Shown here: piece after piece, positions 19,684 through 29,971 of the stretch
How the letters are laid out: each line of letters starts with the position of its first letter
Numbering within the stretch: the first letter of the stretch is position 1
Source: Kiritimatiellia bacterium
GTDB lineage: Bacteria; Verrucomicrobiota; Kiritimatiellia; CAIVKH01
NCBI GenBank assembly: GCA_027493775.1
Contig: JAOSKE010000002.1
Coordinates: 310,001 to 374,000 of the forward strand
Length of the DNA stretch: 64,000 bases
Direction: 5' to 3'
Program-made: the position numbers and the translations under genes
The notes under the pieces: model-generated
Database searches by the model: none
Told to the model about the DNA's origin: nothing
The model's input: only the letters and a program-made list of their open reading frames with translations

Positions 19684-20499
19684 ATGCTTCCGATACACAC
19701 CGATAAGCCCATCGCGTTCTTCGACATCGAATCCACCGGTGTCAATATTCGTGCGGATCGAATTATTGATCTCACCATCATCAAAGTGCATCCCGACGGT
19801 CAGCGCGAGACGCACAATTTCCGCGTCAATCCCGGCATCCCGATTCCCGTTGAGTCTTCGCGTGTTCACGGCATTTACGATGCGGATGTAAAAGATTCTC
19901 CGACATTCAAAGTCGTCGCGAAACAAGTGGCAGAAATTTTTGAAGGCGCGGATTTGGGCGGTTATAATATTTTGCGGTTTGACGTTCCGTTGCTACAGGA
20001 AGAAATGGCGCGTGCTGAAGTGCCATTCAATGTGGACAACCGTCGCGTGGTGGACGCGCAGCGTATTTACCACCGCCGCGAACCGCGCGACCTGACCGCG
20101 GCGTTGATGTTCTATCGCGGGAAGAAACACGAAGGCGCTCACGGTGCGCTGGATGATGTCGTAGCGACGATTGAAGTGCTGGAAGGGCAGTACGAAAAAT
20201 ATGCCGACCTCCCCCGCGACATCGAAGCGCTCAGCGAATATTGCAACCCGCGCAACCCCTCTTGGGCCGACTCATCCGGCAAGCTCAAGTGGGTCAACGG
20301 CGAGATCACCATCAACTTCGGCAAAAAATCCGGCGCCAAATTGCGCGACCTCGTGAAATTGGAACCCAGCTATCTCCGCTGGATGCTGGATCAGAGTTTT
20401 CCCCGCGATGTCGCCGAAATCGTCGGCAACGCTCTGAAGGGTAAATACCCCGATCCCCCCGCCGCAAACGGCGAAGCCAGCGCCAACAACAGCGACTGA
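19684..20499 (+). CDS. DnaQ-like DEDDh 3'-5' exonuclease with ExoX-type C-terminal domain
   Basis: A 271-residue protein; ATG 19684 begins just before the catalytic core, so the 19 upstream in-frame residues are discarded. Exo I is AFFDIESTGV, Exo II is GYNILRFDVPLL, and Exo III has the His/Asp pair in HGALDDVVAT, giving the DEDDh set. The C-terminal part (INFGKKSGAKLRDL...YLRWML) is the short domain often found behind ExoX-like nucleases. It lacks polymerase or helicase parts, so it probably acts in repair or RNA/DNA end processing rather than as the replicative proofreader. Divergent from the beta-helix gene. Confidence 0.9.
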   Translation: MLPIHTDKPIAFFDIESTGVNIRADRIIDLTIIKVHPDGQRETHNFRVNPGIPIPVESSRVHGIYDADVKDSPTFKVVAKQVAEIFEGADLGGYNILRFDVPLLQEEMARAEVPFNVDNRRVVDAQRIYHRREPRDLTAALMFYRGKKHEGAHGALDDVVATIEVLEGQYEKYADLPRDIEALSEYCNPRNPSWADSSGKLKWVNGEITINFGKKSGAKLRDLVKLEPSYLRWMLDQSFPRDVAEIVGNALKGKYPDPPAANGEASANNSD

Positions 20500-20520
20500 C
20501 CCCCCTCGCACAGCGCAAGT

Positions 20521-21050
20521 TCAGCGGAAGTGCGCGAGAATTTCGTCGGCAACTTGTCCGGCGGTTTTGTTGTCGGTCTCGATTTGAAGGGGAATGGCGT
20601 CGTAAAGGGGCTGACGCCTGCCGAGCAGGTCGCGGATGCGGCCCAGACGATCCTCTACTTGGAGCAAGGGGCGATTGCTATCGGTTTCCACACGCCTGAG
20701 AATCATTTCCGGGGTGGCGCGGAGGCAAAATACAAAACCCGTGGCGCTGAAGTCGCGGACGTTGTCGGGGTTCAAAACAATGCCGCCACCGGGCGCAATG
20801 ACAAGATTTTTACGAGCGGCGAGTTCTTGCGCAAGTTTGCGTTCGAGGTCGCGGAAATACGGCTCACCTGAGTCGGCGAAAATTTTGGGGATGGGCCGGG
20901 CCTCACGCTCCTCAACTAGGGTATCCATATCCACAAATTCGCGGCCGAGCCGCTCCGCAAGCGCCCGTCCGGTAACACTTTTTCCGGTACCCATGAAGCC
21001 GACGAGGATTATGTTTTTGTCGCCGATCGAAGAGGGGGATTGTTCTGCAT
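20521..21050 (-). CDS. aroK: shikimate kinase (N-terminus frame broken)
   Basis: Phosphorylates shikimate at O3 in the chorismate pathway. The conserved body NIILVGFMGTGKSVTGRALA holds the Walker A; FVDMDTLVE binds shikimate Asp, and APGGGIVLNP and RPLL follow as in the family. No start codon lies in frame before the P-loop, but one extra base in the C5 run at 21034-21038 connects it to ATG 21050, giving about 176 residues with a normal short leader. Without this the first usable ATG would sit inside the P-loop. It is the next minus-strand gene after the FHA protein, 41 bases downstream. Confidence 0.9.
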
Positions 21051-21090
21051 CGTTAAATTTTAGCGGAACGTCGCGTGGGCGTCGAGTTTG

Positions 21091-22844
21091 TCAGCGCCGC
21101 ATCGGCGCATTCAGCGATGATGATGAAACCGGCACAACCTTCGCTCGCGGAGCGCCGAATTCCGGCATGGGCAACTTGAGCAGGGTGCGCGGCAGGGATT
21201 CTTCGTCCTGTAGCTCGCCATTGTACCAAAGCTGGACACGATAACCTTCGTAGATTCGTTTCTCGCCGGTGCGCGCTTCTTCCCTGGCGCGGAAGTTACG
21301 CGGCAAGATGTAGGAAGCCGTAACAGTCTTCGTTTCATTTGCCGACCAGGGAGAATCCACGTGCAGCGCTTCGGTCGGAACTGTCGCACCAGTAAGAACA
21401 ACGCGCGTTGTGCCGACAATGCGGTCGTAAAACGCAACGCGCACCTCAAATGTCTTGGCATCAATCGGGCCTTCTTCCCTGCGCGGGCGCATCTGGATAT
21501 TAACAATCCGCATTTCATCAAACTCATCGTTGCCTTGAAACCGCTGGCGATCCAGTGAGGTGATGCGCACACGGCGTTGCGGGCGGACAGCGGCAGGCGA
21601 CGGCGGTGATTTCTGCTCGACCCTCGCAACTGCGGCGAGCGGTATGAGGCGCTGCTGTTCTTTGCGCGCTTCGGCAACGAGCGCCGTGTTTGTGGAAAGC
21701 GATTCCGCCCGCGCCCAGATCGCTCCGGCTTCCTTCATCTGCCCGCGCCGCTCATACACCCGCGCACGTTCGACGAGTCCCTCCACGTTGTCGGGCGAAA
21801 GGATAAGCAGGCGCTCCAACGCCTGATCCGCTGCGGTCAGATTTCCTTTTTGCGCCTCCGAGCGAGCGAGGGCCAGCATATCGCGCGCCGCAACGGCCAG
21901 CGGGTCCACAGGCGTCGGACGGGGGGCGCGACAGCTGGCGGCGGCGAGGCCGGCGCGGCAGCTGCCGTTGTGGCAGATGTTGTGGAGACGGCGGCAAGGC
22001 TTGTCGTCACGGCCGCAACAACCCGCTGCGGTTGCGCGGGGGGCGCGGTGGCTATGACAATTCCGGAGGTGGTCGGCTGCGCAACAACAAGCGTCGCAGT
22101 TTGTGTAGCGGTTGAAGGGGCGACGACAATCATATCCGCCGTCGTGCTCGCGACAACGGCGGTCGTCTGGGTGGACAGCGATATGACCTGCTCGTGCAAA
22201 CCGCTGACCGCCTGCTTCAACGCGAGCACCTCAGCCTCCAGCTCGGGCGATAGTTCAGCTTGCGAAACAGCCTCGCTCCCCGTCGGCGGCGCGACGGCGG
22301 CGGCGGTGTCATCAGGCGATGCATCGCCGATCACAGAAACAGACCCGACATTGGCAGTGACGAGTTGCTCGATATTTGTTTCCACGTCCGCGTCATCAAG
22401 CGCAATCAGCTTGGGTCTTTCGAGATAGGGACGCTGCCAGATCGGAAAGATAAAAATGAAGACGGCTTCGAGCAGCAGAATTCCGCCGACGGCGAGCAGG
22501 GCGAGTATGTGCATGTGACTGATCCTGCGTCGGGACGTGGACACCAGCGTCTCGATGGATTGAAATTCAATGTGGGTGCGCCCGATTTCGATTTTGTCGC
22601 CGGACCGCAATTTCACTTCTTCCACAACTTCGCCGTTCACCGTGGTCGGCGACATGGAGCCGAGGTCTTTGAGCCACACCCCATCTCTGCGCTGTTCCAA
22701 CTGCGCGTGGTGCTGCGACACGAGGTCGTCGTCTGCGAGATTGACTTCACAGGACGGGTCGCGGCCGATCAACAGGGTCCCCTGCTGAACGGCAAACCGA
22801 CGGCCGCTGAATTGGCCGTTATGGAAAATCAGCCGGTACATCAA
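21091..22844 (-). CDS. FHA-domain membrane protein with TPR-like region (frame broken)
   Basis: About 584 residues when one C is added to the C6 run at 21921-21926 (minus strand), which joins two overlapping frames. Residues 1-95 are an FHA phosphothreonine-binding domain (LLIGRDPSCEVNLADDDLVS, HHAQLEQ, TVNGEVV, LRSGDKIEIG). A transmembrane segment follows near residues 113-133, then a low-complexity Ala/Thr/Val-rich stretch, a TPR-like helical pair (GNLTAADQALERLLILSPDN), and a C-terminal beta domain with IVNIQMRPRREEGPIDAKTF. The arrangement suggests a cytoplasmic FHA sensor linked to a periplasmic assembly or scaffold domain. Partner unknown. Confidence 0.8.
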
Positions 22845-22974
22845 ATTTCAAACGAGAGCGGCAGAGTATAGCTTTCGGGCCGTTCGATACAACGGGCAAA
22901 CAGACTTTTCCGCGCGCTTGATTCATTTGGCGAATCACGATATACATTAACGAATAACTTCAGGAGAAGTCGCT

Positions 22975-23931
22975 ATGGCCACTATGCCCGCTCGTCCAGT
23001 TACACGTCCCGCTGCGCCGCAAAAGCCGAAGAAATCCCCCGGCATGATGGTCGGCCTGATCATTGCAATCGTCCTCGCACTCGCCGGCTTCGGCGGAGCG
23101 GGTGCCCTTTACGGAAAACAAAGCGGGCTCACGGCAGAAAACAACATTCACACAGCCGCCGCTGCAACTGCCGCCGAAGCGCTTGCAGTGGCCGTCGACA
23201 CAAATACGCCGACGGATTGGACTGATCTCTGGTCGAAAGTCAACTCGGCGATTTCCGTGCTGAAAGGCGAAAACCAACGGCAGACCGAACGCATCGGCGA
23301 AATGGAAGGCGAACTTCAAGCCGCAGCCGGACTGCAAACCACTTTGCAAAGCGCCCAAGGAGAGGCGCAGCGTAATGCGCAGCAGGTCGCAACGCTGACG
23401 GCGGAACTCAACGCGCTCAAGGAAAACTCGGCGGCAGCGGCGCAAAAGATGGAGGCCCAACTCGCCACAGCGCAGGCAGCCGCCGCAAAGGCCAATACGC
23501 AGTTGGCGGATATCTTGGAGAAACAGGGAGAAGCAGAAACGCCAGCGGGCGACGCCAAAGTTGAGGAAGCCGCTCCAGCGAAAAATGCGCCGAACGTTGT
23601 CGAAGAAGCGGCGACAGAGACAGACGCGGAGAAAAACGAGGATATGGAACCGGCGGAGCCCGCCGCTGTCGGAGCGCCCTCCTCTTTCGACTTCCCGGCG
23701 GTACGGAACGGATTGCTGAAGACCGCATCATACGACCCGCACAGCCAGACACTGCAAGTCGTCCTCTCCGACGATACGCCGATCACCTACCGCGAGGTTC
23801 CCTCAGACATTTACGAGCGCCTCACGAGCGTTCCGACATTCGAAACTTTTTATCGAATGAAGATCATGGGCGCGTTCCCGACGGATAGTGACGACAAGGC
23901 AGCAGTACGCGCGGCCAGCAAGCACCGCTAA
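22975..23931 (+). CDS. membrane-anchored coiled-coil protein with C-terminal KTSC domain
   Basis: A 318-residue protein: short basic N-terminus, one transmembrane segment (residues ~25-47, MVGLIIAIVLALAGFGGAGA), a heptad-rich coiled coil to ~residue 185, an acidic Ala/Glu/Pro linker, and a C-terminal KTSC domain (SYDPHSQTLQVVLSDDTPIT through YREVPSDIYERL and FYRMKIMGAFP). KTSC domains are found in putative RNA/DNA-linked or phage-type proteins, and their function is not settled. The start follows AGGAG with good spacing. It lies 19 bases before parA on the same strand. Confidence 0.75.
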   Translation: MATMPARPVTRPAAPQKPKKSPGMMVGLIIAIVLALAGFGGAGALYGKQSGLTAENNIHTAAAATAAEALAVAVDTNTPTDWTDLWSKVNSAISVLKGENQRQTERIGEMEGELQAAAGLQTTLQSAQGEAQRNAQQVATLTAELNALKENSAAAAQKMEAQLATAQAAAAKANTQLADILEKQGEAETPAGDAKVEEAAPAKNAPNVVEEAATETDAEKNEDMEPAEPAAVGAPSSFDFPAVRNGLLKTASYDPHSQTLQVVLSDDTPITYREVPSDIYERLTSVPTFETFYRMKIMGAFPTDSDDKAAVRAASKHR

Positions 23932-23950
23932 CTCGCGCGTCACCCCGCAC

Positions 23951-24791
23951 ATGTCCGCGCGAATTATTGCTATCGCCAATCAAAAAAAGGCGGCGTAGGC
24001 AAAACCACCACCACGGTTAATCTGGCGGCGGCCCTTGCCGAGCGCGGCAAGCGTGTGCTCATTCTCGACTTCGACCCGCAGGCGAATGCCACCAGCGGAC
24101 TGGGATTGGCGAAGACTGAGGGACACAGCCTCTATCCCGTCCTGCTCGGCGAAAAACGGGTTGAGAATCTCATCGTCGAAACGGCGATCAAGCGCCTCTC
24201 CATCGTGCCCGCCGAGGTCAACCTCGCGGGCGCGGAAATTGATGTGCCGCAAATGGAGCACTACCTGCAAAAATTACGCGATGCCGTGCGCCCCCTCGCC
24301 GAGAGCGATCGGTTCGATCTGATTTTTGTGGACTGCCCCCGTCCCTCGGTATCCTCACCATGAACGCGCTGACTGCGGCGGATGCGATTTTACTCCCGAT
24401 CCAGTGCGAGTACTACGCGCTCGAAGGGTTGAGCGTGATGGCGCGGCTCATCGAGCAAATCCGGAGCAGCGGCGCGAATCCCTCGCTGGAAATAGAGGGT
24501 ATTCTGATGACGATGTACGACCAGCGCACGAATCTTGCCAATCAAGTCGTCCAGCAAGTCGTCGAACACTTCAGCGAAAAGGTGTACGAAACGCTCATCC
24601 CCCGCAGCGTCCGTGTCAGCGAGGCCCCGAGCTACGGCGAACCGGTTCTGCTCTATGACCCGCACGGCACGGGCGCAAGCGCCTATCGCGCGTTGGCGCT
24701 GGAATTCATTGAACGCGAAATCCAACGCTCACGCGCACACCCTACGCAACCGGTGGAAGAGCTGCCCGGCGCAAGCGCATCAGAGCAATAG
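23951..24791 (+). CDS. parA: chromosome partitioning ATPase ParA/Soj (frame broken twice)
   Basis: About 280 residues across two breaks: an A run at 23982-23988 and a C5 run at 24336-24340. With one base added at each, the protein reads through the deviant Walker A (KGGVGKTTTTVNLA), LILDFDPQANATSGLG, IFVDCPPSLGILTMNAL and the terminal PRSVRVSEAPSYGEPV motif, all typical of chromosomal ParA. It drives origin segregation with ParB. The parB gene lies nearby but on the opposite strand, with a YeiH-type gene between. The 3' end overlaps that gene by 12 bases. Confidence 0.92.
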
Positions 24792-25697
24792 CTCGACCGC
24801 AAGCAACCCGCTGACGGAGATCACGATCCAAAGCAGGACGCCCTGCACCAGCGGGCGGAATCCGACCTTCTTCAAGGCATCGCGCGACAGACCCGCGCCG
24901 ATCAAAAACAGTGTCAACGTCAGCCCCAACTTGGCCGCCTGCTTGATCACATCAAACGCCGCCTCACCGCTCGGCAGCAGCGTATGAATCGCAGCGGCGG
25001 CGAGAAATGCGGGAATGAACCACGGAATCTTTACGCCCTTTTTGCCCCGGCGCGAAATGATCGCAATACCGAGCGCAATGGGCACAATCCAGAGCGCACG
25101 CACGAGTTTCACCGTCGTTGCGATATCCAGCGCCTGCTCGCCATATTTCGCCGCCGCGCCAACCACGGAACTCGTATCGTGAATGGCGATGGCCGACCAC
25201 AAGCCGAAATGCGCCTGATCCATCCCCAGCAAATGGCCGAGCGGCGGGAAAATAAACAGCGCAACTGCGTTCAACACAAAAACGGTAATGAGCGAAACGG
25301 ACATCGCGCTCGCGTCCGCCTCCAGCACCGCACCCACCGCCGCAATGGCGCTGCCGCCGCATACGGAAGTTCCGACGGAGACCAGCGTCGAGGTCTGCGA
25401 CTCGACACGCAGCAGCCGGCCGAACAGCAAACCGAGCAACAACGTTCCCCAAATTGAAACGAGCGTGAAGCCGAAGCCCGTTTTTCCTGCGGACCATACT
25501 GCGGGCAAATTCATCCCGAACCCCAACCCGACCACCGACCATTGAAGCAGCATTTTAGACGCGCGATGGCTGACGCTCTCAAATGGATTTCCGAACGCCA
25601 GCGCAAATCCGAGTCCCATCGCAAGCGCAACGGGGGGAGAGATCAGGCCGGTACAGGCGAGTATTGCCAGGCAAAGGAAGCTGATTCGCTTCGTCAT
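24780..25697 (-). CDS. YeiH-family putative sulfate exporter (UPF0324)
   Basis: A 305-residue integral membrane protein with about ten hydrophobic segments. It shows the family hallmarks ALAFGNPF, WSVVGLGFGMNLPAV, VGTSVCGGSAIAAVGAVL, AIHDTSSVVGAAAKYG and KLVRALWIVPIALG. The family is annotated as an anion (sulfate or related) exporter on limited evidence. It sits between parA and parB and has no functional link to them; its minus-strand stop overlaps the parA stop by 12 bases. Confidence 0.92.
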   Translation of the reverse strand: MTKRISFLCLAILACTGLISPPVALAMGLGFALAFGNPFESVSHRASKMLLQWSVVGLGFGMNLPAVWSAGKTGFGFTLVSIWGTLLLGLLFGRLLRVESQTSTLVSVGTSVCGGSAIAAVGAVLEADASAMSVSLITVFVLNAVALFIFPPLGHLLGMDQAHFGLWSAIAIHDTSSVVGAAAKYGEQALDIATTVKLVRALWIVPIALGIAIISRRGKKGVKIPWFIPAFLAAAAIHTLLPSGEAAFDVIKQAAKLGLTLTLFLIGAGLSRDALKKVGFRPLVQGVLLWIVISVSGLLAVELLL

Positions 25698-25727
25698 TTA
25701 ATTCAAACCCGTGTTTTGTCAGGAGGC

Positions 25728-26672
25728 CTATAGCTCGCCAGACAAACCGAGAATCACAAGAATGCGATCAAGCTCATCAGAGGAGAAGAAATCAATTTCC
25801 AGCGTACCCTTCGCCTTCCGACCGTTCGGAAGCGTACGGCACGGTTGCAAACGCACCGCAGTGCCGAGCCTTTGATGAAGCTGGTCGGTGACGTAACGGA
25901 TGTGATCGGACGGAATATCCGCCGCACGCGGGCGGGCGCGCTTGACGCCGTGCTTCAGGCGATTGACCGTTTTTTCCAGTTGGCGCACGGACCAATCTTC
26001 CTTAATTGCGCGTTGCGCGAGCTCCTCGCGCTCCTGCGGAATTTCCAGCCCTAACAACACCTTCGCATGACCCGGCGACAGGCGGTGTTCCGCGACCGCC
26101 TGCCGGACCGTCGCGGGCAGCTCCAACAGTCGCAGCGCATTCGCAATAGAAGAGCGCGCCTTGCCGACGCGTCGGGCAATGTCTTCCTGCGTCATCTTGA
26201 ATTTCTCGGCAAGTGCACGGTAGCCTTCCGCTTCCTCGATGAGATTCAGGTCGGCGCGCTGCAAGTTTTCGATCAGCGCCAACTCCAGCGCGGCGCGATC
26301 CGAGACATCCATCACAATCGCCGGGACATCGGGAAGTCCGGCCAACTGCGCGGCGCGGAAACGACGCTCCCCCGCGATCAGTTCATATCCCCTGCCAGAG
26401 CGCCTGAGAAGAAGCGGCTGCAACACCCCATGTTCACGGACGGACTCCACCAACTCATTCAGCGCAGTTTCATCAAACGTCTGGCGCGGCTGCCAGGCGC
26501 CAGCCCGAATGGAGGCAATTGGAAAGCGGGTTGCGACCGCCAGCGGCGGCTGCGCAGCCGCTGCGCCATGGGACGGCGGAGCCGATGCGATAGTTTCAGG
26601 GGAGGCTGACGGAGGCGTATCCTTAATTAACGCGCTCAATCCTCTTCCTAATCCGCCGGTTTTTGCCGCCAT
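25728..26672 (-). CDS. parB: chromosome partitioning protein ParB
   Basis: A 314-residue CTP-dependent DNA clamp that loads at parS. The N-terminal KTGGLGRGLSALI box (ParA contact), then ASIRAGAWQPRQTFDETAL, the CTP-binding C-motif in LIAGERRFRAAQLAG, the helix-turn-helix MTQEDIARRVGKARSSIANA, and the C-terminal dimerisation region are all present and intact. parA is 0.9 kb away on the other strand, so the usual parAB operon is broken up here. No parS consensus was noticed in the window by eye. Confidence 0.95.
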   Translation of the reverse strand: MAAKTGGLGRGLSALIKDTPPSASPETIASAPPSHGAAAAQPPLAVATRFPIASIRAGAWQPRQTFDETALNELVESVREHGVLQPLLLRRSGRGYELIAGERRFRAAQLAGLPDVPAIVMDVSDRAALELALIENLQRADLNLIEEAEGYRALAEKFKMTQEDIARRVGKARSSIANALRLLELPATVRQAVAEHRLSPGHAKVLLGLEIPQEREELAQRAIKEDWSVRQLEKTVNRLKHGVKRARPRAADIPSDHIRYVTDQLHQRLGTAVRLQPCRTLPNGRKAKGTLEIDFFSSDELDRILVILGLSGEL

Positions 26673-26828
26673 TTGGTTGCTCCTTCTCGTGTTTTATCGG
26701 ACAGCCCGCCGAAAGCGTCAAGTCTGCGCGGAGAAACTTGATTCGCCAAGTCCCGACTTGCAGTGAACGTCCACATCAGCTATATTCGCCGCCCTTTCCG
26801 ACCTACTCGGAATCAACAGGGAGTAATA

Positions 26829-27487
26829 ATGGGTCTCTTAGACAGCATCAAATCGGTATTTGGCGGCGGCGCAAGTAGCGGCCGGGGTACAGACTGCGTT
26901 TTTATCGTGGACGCGGAAAAATTGGCGGATTCCCGCGATGGGCGGACAGGCCCCGTGGAGCGCTTTCGTGCCATCCAGCAGTTGAGCCGGTTCGCGGATC
27001 GCGAAAAAGTGGAAATCATCGCAATCCTTGCCGGACGCCCCCTGCGTGAAGTGGCAAACGGCGATTCTTTCAACAGCGTACGCGTATTTTACGTTGATGA
27101 AAATAGCAGCGCCGCCGATCAAATCGAAAAAACACTCGGCAGCGTTTCCGGGCGAAAAGCGGTTGTCATCACAAATGACAAGCAGCTCGATGCCCGCCTG
27201 AACGGGCGCGGCGTCTCAACACTGCGCGTCAGCACACTCCGCAAAGCATTCCAGAAGGCGGCAACGGCGATTCCAACGGCAACGGAAATCGTGGCCGTGA
27301 TCGTGGCGACCGCGATCAACGACGCGAGCGCCGTCGCGGCCCCCGCCCCGACCGTGGCGACCGTGGCGACCGTCAACGTCCGCCGCAGGCTCAACAGGAA
27401 GCGGCCCCCAACGCCGAACAGCCGCAGGCCCCGAAAACCGACGATGGTCCCGGCGACACGGTGGACGGTTTGATCGACCGCGTTTAA
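26829..27487 (+). CDS. NYN/PIN-like nuclease-fold protein with Arg-Gly-Asp-rich tail (frame broken)
   Basis: Start ATG 26829 follows AGGGAGTAATA; upstream in-frame codons are ignored. Residues ~20-140 form a Rossmann-like NYN domain: DCVFIVDAEKLAD, VEIIAILAGRP, VRVFYVDENSS and AVVITNDKQLDAR. At 27254-27258 the frame breaks; one extra A joins it to a tail rich in GN, RGDRD and RGPRPDRGD units that ends in VDGLIDRV, total about 219 residues. The other frame gives an improbable Val/Ala-rich tail. The domain type and RGG-like tail suggest RNA binding or cleavage. Divergent from parB. Confidence 0.75.
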
Positions 27488-27514
27488 GCGCGGCGCACGG
27501 GCGATTCACGCACG

Positions 27515-28380
27515 CTACGCATTGCGAACAGCCGCAGCCAGCGGCTCTTCCGCAAGATAAGCGTCCAGCCCTTCCCGCCAGTTCGGCAGCTTTCTGCCGA
27601 TGAGGGTGGACAGCAGTGTGGTGTCGAGAACGGAATAAGATGGGCGCAGCGCGGGATAATTCATCTCTGCCGTGTTGCGCTGCAAGACCTCCACGCCGGG
27701 ACGCACCCGCTCCACAATGGCCTTCGCAAACTCCCACCACGAACAGCAACCGCTTGCCGCGGCGTGAACAATGGCCGGGGTGGGCCGCGCGGAAGCAAGA
27801 TCGAGCAGCGCCTCTGCAAGGTGGCGCGTATAGGTTGGCGATGAGATTTGGTCGGAGACCACTTTCAACGGAACCTTGCCCTTCTCCAATTGCCCGAGAA
27901 TCGCCCGCACAAAATTAGAGCCGTGTATCCCGAACAACGACTGCGTTCGGACAACCGTCACAGTTCCGCCGGCCGCCAACGCGCGCTCCTCCCCTTCCCG
28001 CTTGCTGATTCCATAGAAATTCAGCGGCGCGCTCGGATCGTCTTCCATATACGGTGCGCCCTTGCGGCCATCGAAAATGTAATCCGTGCTCAGGTGGAAC
28101 AGCGCAATTCCGCGCCGTGCGCAAGCGGCCGCCACATTCCCCGCTCCGGTCGCATTGATGCTGCGGCACAGCTCGCGTTCGCGCTCCGCGATATCCGCAT
28201 GAGTGAACGCCGCGCAATTGACCGCAAGATCCGCATCCGGCAAGGCCTCGGCAATGCCTTCCCCCTGGTGATGTCCAACTCGGGCAAATCCAAGACCGTC
28301 GTTCGCCAGCCGCGTTTTGTCGCGGCTTCACGAATACCGCCCCCGAGCATTCCCTTGCCGCCAATGATGATCAGATGCAT
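27515..28380 (-). CDS. rfbD: dTDP-4-dehydrorhamnose reductase (frame broken)
   Basis: Last step of dTDP-L-rhamnose synthesis, an SDR-type NAD(P)H reductase. The N-terminus HLIIIGGKGMLGGGIREA carries the glycine-rich nucleotide-binding loop. One extra base in the 5-base run at 28261-28265 joins it to the rest: LAVNCAAFTHADIAE, LFHLSTDYIFDG (catalytic Thr), NFYGISKREGE (Tyr-x3-Lys), FVRAILGQL and ISSPTYTRHLAEALL. Total about 288 residues, normal for the family. No other rhamnose genes are visible here. Confidence 0.9.
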
Positions 28381-28389
28381 TGTTAAGAA

Positions 28390-28980
28390 TTATTCAGTGT
28401 TGTTCGGAAGCCGTCGAGTCAAAAGCGACGCGCTATTTTTTATTTTCCACGCGAACACAGCGAGCAGCAACGGGAGACACCACGCCAGTTCCACGGACAC
28501 CACCCGCCAGTTGTACGGGCGCATAAGGTCGGCCCAACTCTGTTTCTGAAGCGGCATAAAAATCGAGAACGGCGCGGTGAAATATTCCCTGGAAAACGGC
28601 CACAGCCCCATAATGCCAATCGGCTCCCGCGTATCCACGGTCAGCAAATCCGCCGCCAGGTGGCTCGCCCCGATGAGGAACAACCACTGCGCAACACGGC
28701 GCTTCGGCCACGTTCGGCTCACATAGCGAAGAACAACCGCAACGGCGAGCACGAATGGAACGGTGTGGGTAAGTCCTTGGTGAAAAGCATTGAGATCGCC
28801 AGTCAAGAGGCCGGGAAGAAAATCAAGGTCCGGCGCATTTGCCGCAACGATGCACAGCACGAGCGGCCGGCGCAGTCCCCAAATGATTTTGGGCATCTCC
28901 TTGATTGCCATTCGCGCGGGGGTCAACCACGCTGCGCCGAGCGACAAGCCGATGAGGCTATGGGCGACTGGCGACGGCAT
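28390..28980 (-). CDS. YdjM/DUF457-type membrane-bound metal-dependent hydrolase
   Basis: A 196-residue membrane protein of the putative inner-membrane hydrolase family. Conserved metal-site residues are visible: His in PSPVAHSLIGLSLG, the NAPDLDFLPG motif, HQGLTHTVPF and SHLAADLLT. Several transmembrane segments run between these. The substrate is unknown; distant relatives include the LexA-regulated YdjM. It is on the same strand as rfbD with a 9-base gap and may be co-transcribed. Confidence 0.85.
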   Translation of the reverse strand: MPSPVAHSLIGLSLGAAWLTPARMAIKEMPKIIWGLRRPLVLCIVAANAPDLDFLPGLLTGDLNAFHQGLTHTVPFVLAVAVVLRYVSRTWPKRRVAQWLFLIGASHLAADLLTVDTREPIGIMGLWPFSREYFTAPFSIFMPLQKQSWADLMRPYNWRVVSVELAWCLPLLLAVFAWKIKNSASLLTRRLPNNTE

Positions 28981-28993
28981 CGTGGCGGGGCGC

Positions 28994-29971
28994 TTAGCGA
29001 ATGCTCAACAGTCTCTGCAATAGCGCAGGAAGATCGGCGCCACGCACATTGCGCGCGACGATTACGCCGTTTTGATCAACCAGAAAATTCGACGCCTCGC
29101 CGAACAAGCGCAACCGACGCGCCAGCTCCGGCTGACCGAGTACCAGCGGCCATGCCATCTGCTGCTGCTGGGCAAAAGCGCGCGCGGCCTCTGCGTCGCG
29201 GTCGAGCGCCACGCCGACAACCTCGAAGCCCAGATCGTGATAACGCGCATACGTCCCACGAAGGTTGTTCAGATCGCGCGACCACGGAGTCCACGCCTGC
29301 TGCCAGAAGTCCACCAGAACCACTTTGCCGCGCAAAGACTCTATCGAACCACTGGCGCCCGACGCATCTGTCCAGGCTAGATCGGGAAATAAATTGCCAG
29401 GCGCAAACTGCGTCCGCTCGCGCGCAACTTCCATGGAGGTCACGGAGATCGAATCACTGCCCGCAGCAAACGGACGCGTGATCAGCATCGGCGTGTCACG
29501 ACCCTCATACAGCTCAACCGGATACTGCGTCGCATCGTAATTGGGATTCTTTCGAAACTCCTCCATCACGCGCTGCACACCGGCGGCATCGCCGAGCCTG
29601 CCGTAGTAATCCGCCTGCTGCACAAACACGCGACGCATCGCGGGGATTTTCTGGCCGCCATATTGCTTGCGGGTTTCATCGAGCACGCGCAGCGCCTCAC
29701 GCGGGTCGCGCTTCATATCGGCAATCGCCATCGCCTTGATTGCGCGCGATTGAACCACCAGTTCCAGATCGCCCGCGTCTGCAGCCTTCTGGTCAACGGC
29801 ATCCAGCTCCTGCATGGCTTGATCCCATTCGGCCTTTGTATAGACCCCGTGGCTCAATGATTGCAGGCGGCTCAGCACCGGCGCGAGTTCAGTGGCGTAC
29901 TGCGCGAATGTGGACGACGCGCAGGCAAGAGTAGAAACAACCAACGCTATGCACAGATATCGAATTTTCAT
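28994..29971 (-). CDS. exported TlpA/redoxin-like protein lacking the CxxC pair
   Basis: Start ATG 29971 opens a signal peptide (MKIRYLCIALVVSTLACASS), about 325 residues. The N-terminal ~190 residues are helical and TPR-like. The C-terminal part is a thioredoxin fold of the AhpC/TSA-TlpA type (SLRGKVVLVDFW, FEVVGVALDRD, SNFLVDQNGVIVARNVRG). Where TlpA proteins have WCxxC the sequence is AWTPWS, so there is no redox-active cysteine pair. It may be a binding or structural paralogue. Its start overlaps the methyltransferase stop (ATGA). Confidence 0.75.
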   Translation of the reverse strand: MKIRYLCIALVVSTLACASSTFAQYATELAPVLSRLQSLSHGVYTKAEWDQAMQELDAVDQKAADAGDLELVVQSRAIKAMAIADMKRDPREALRVLDETRKQYGGQKIPAMRRVFVQQADYYGRLGDAAGVQRVMEEFRKNPNYDATQYPVELYEGRDTPMLITRPFAAGSDSISVTSMEVARERTQFAPGNLFPDLAWTDASGASGSIESLRGKVVLVDFWQQAWTPWSRDLNNLRGTYARYHDLGFEVVGVALDRDAEAARAFAQQQQMAWPLVLGQPELARRLRLFGEASNFLVDQNGVIVARNVRGADLPALLQRLLSIR

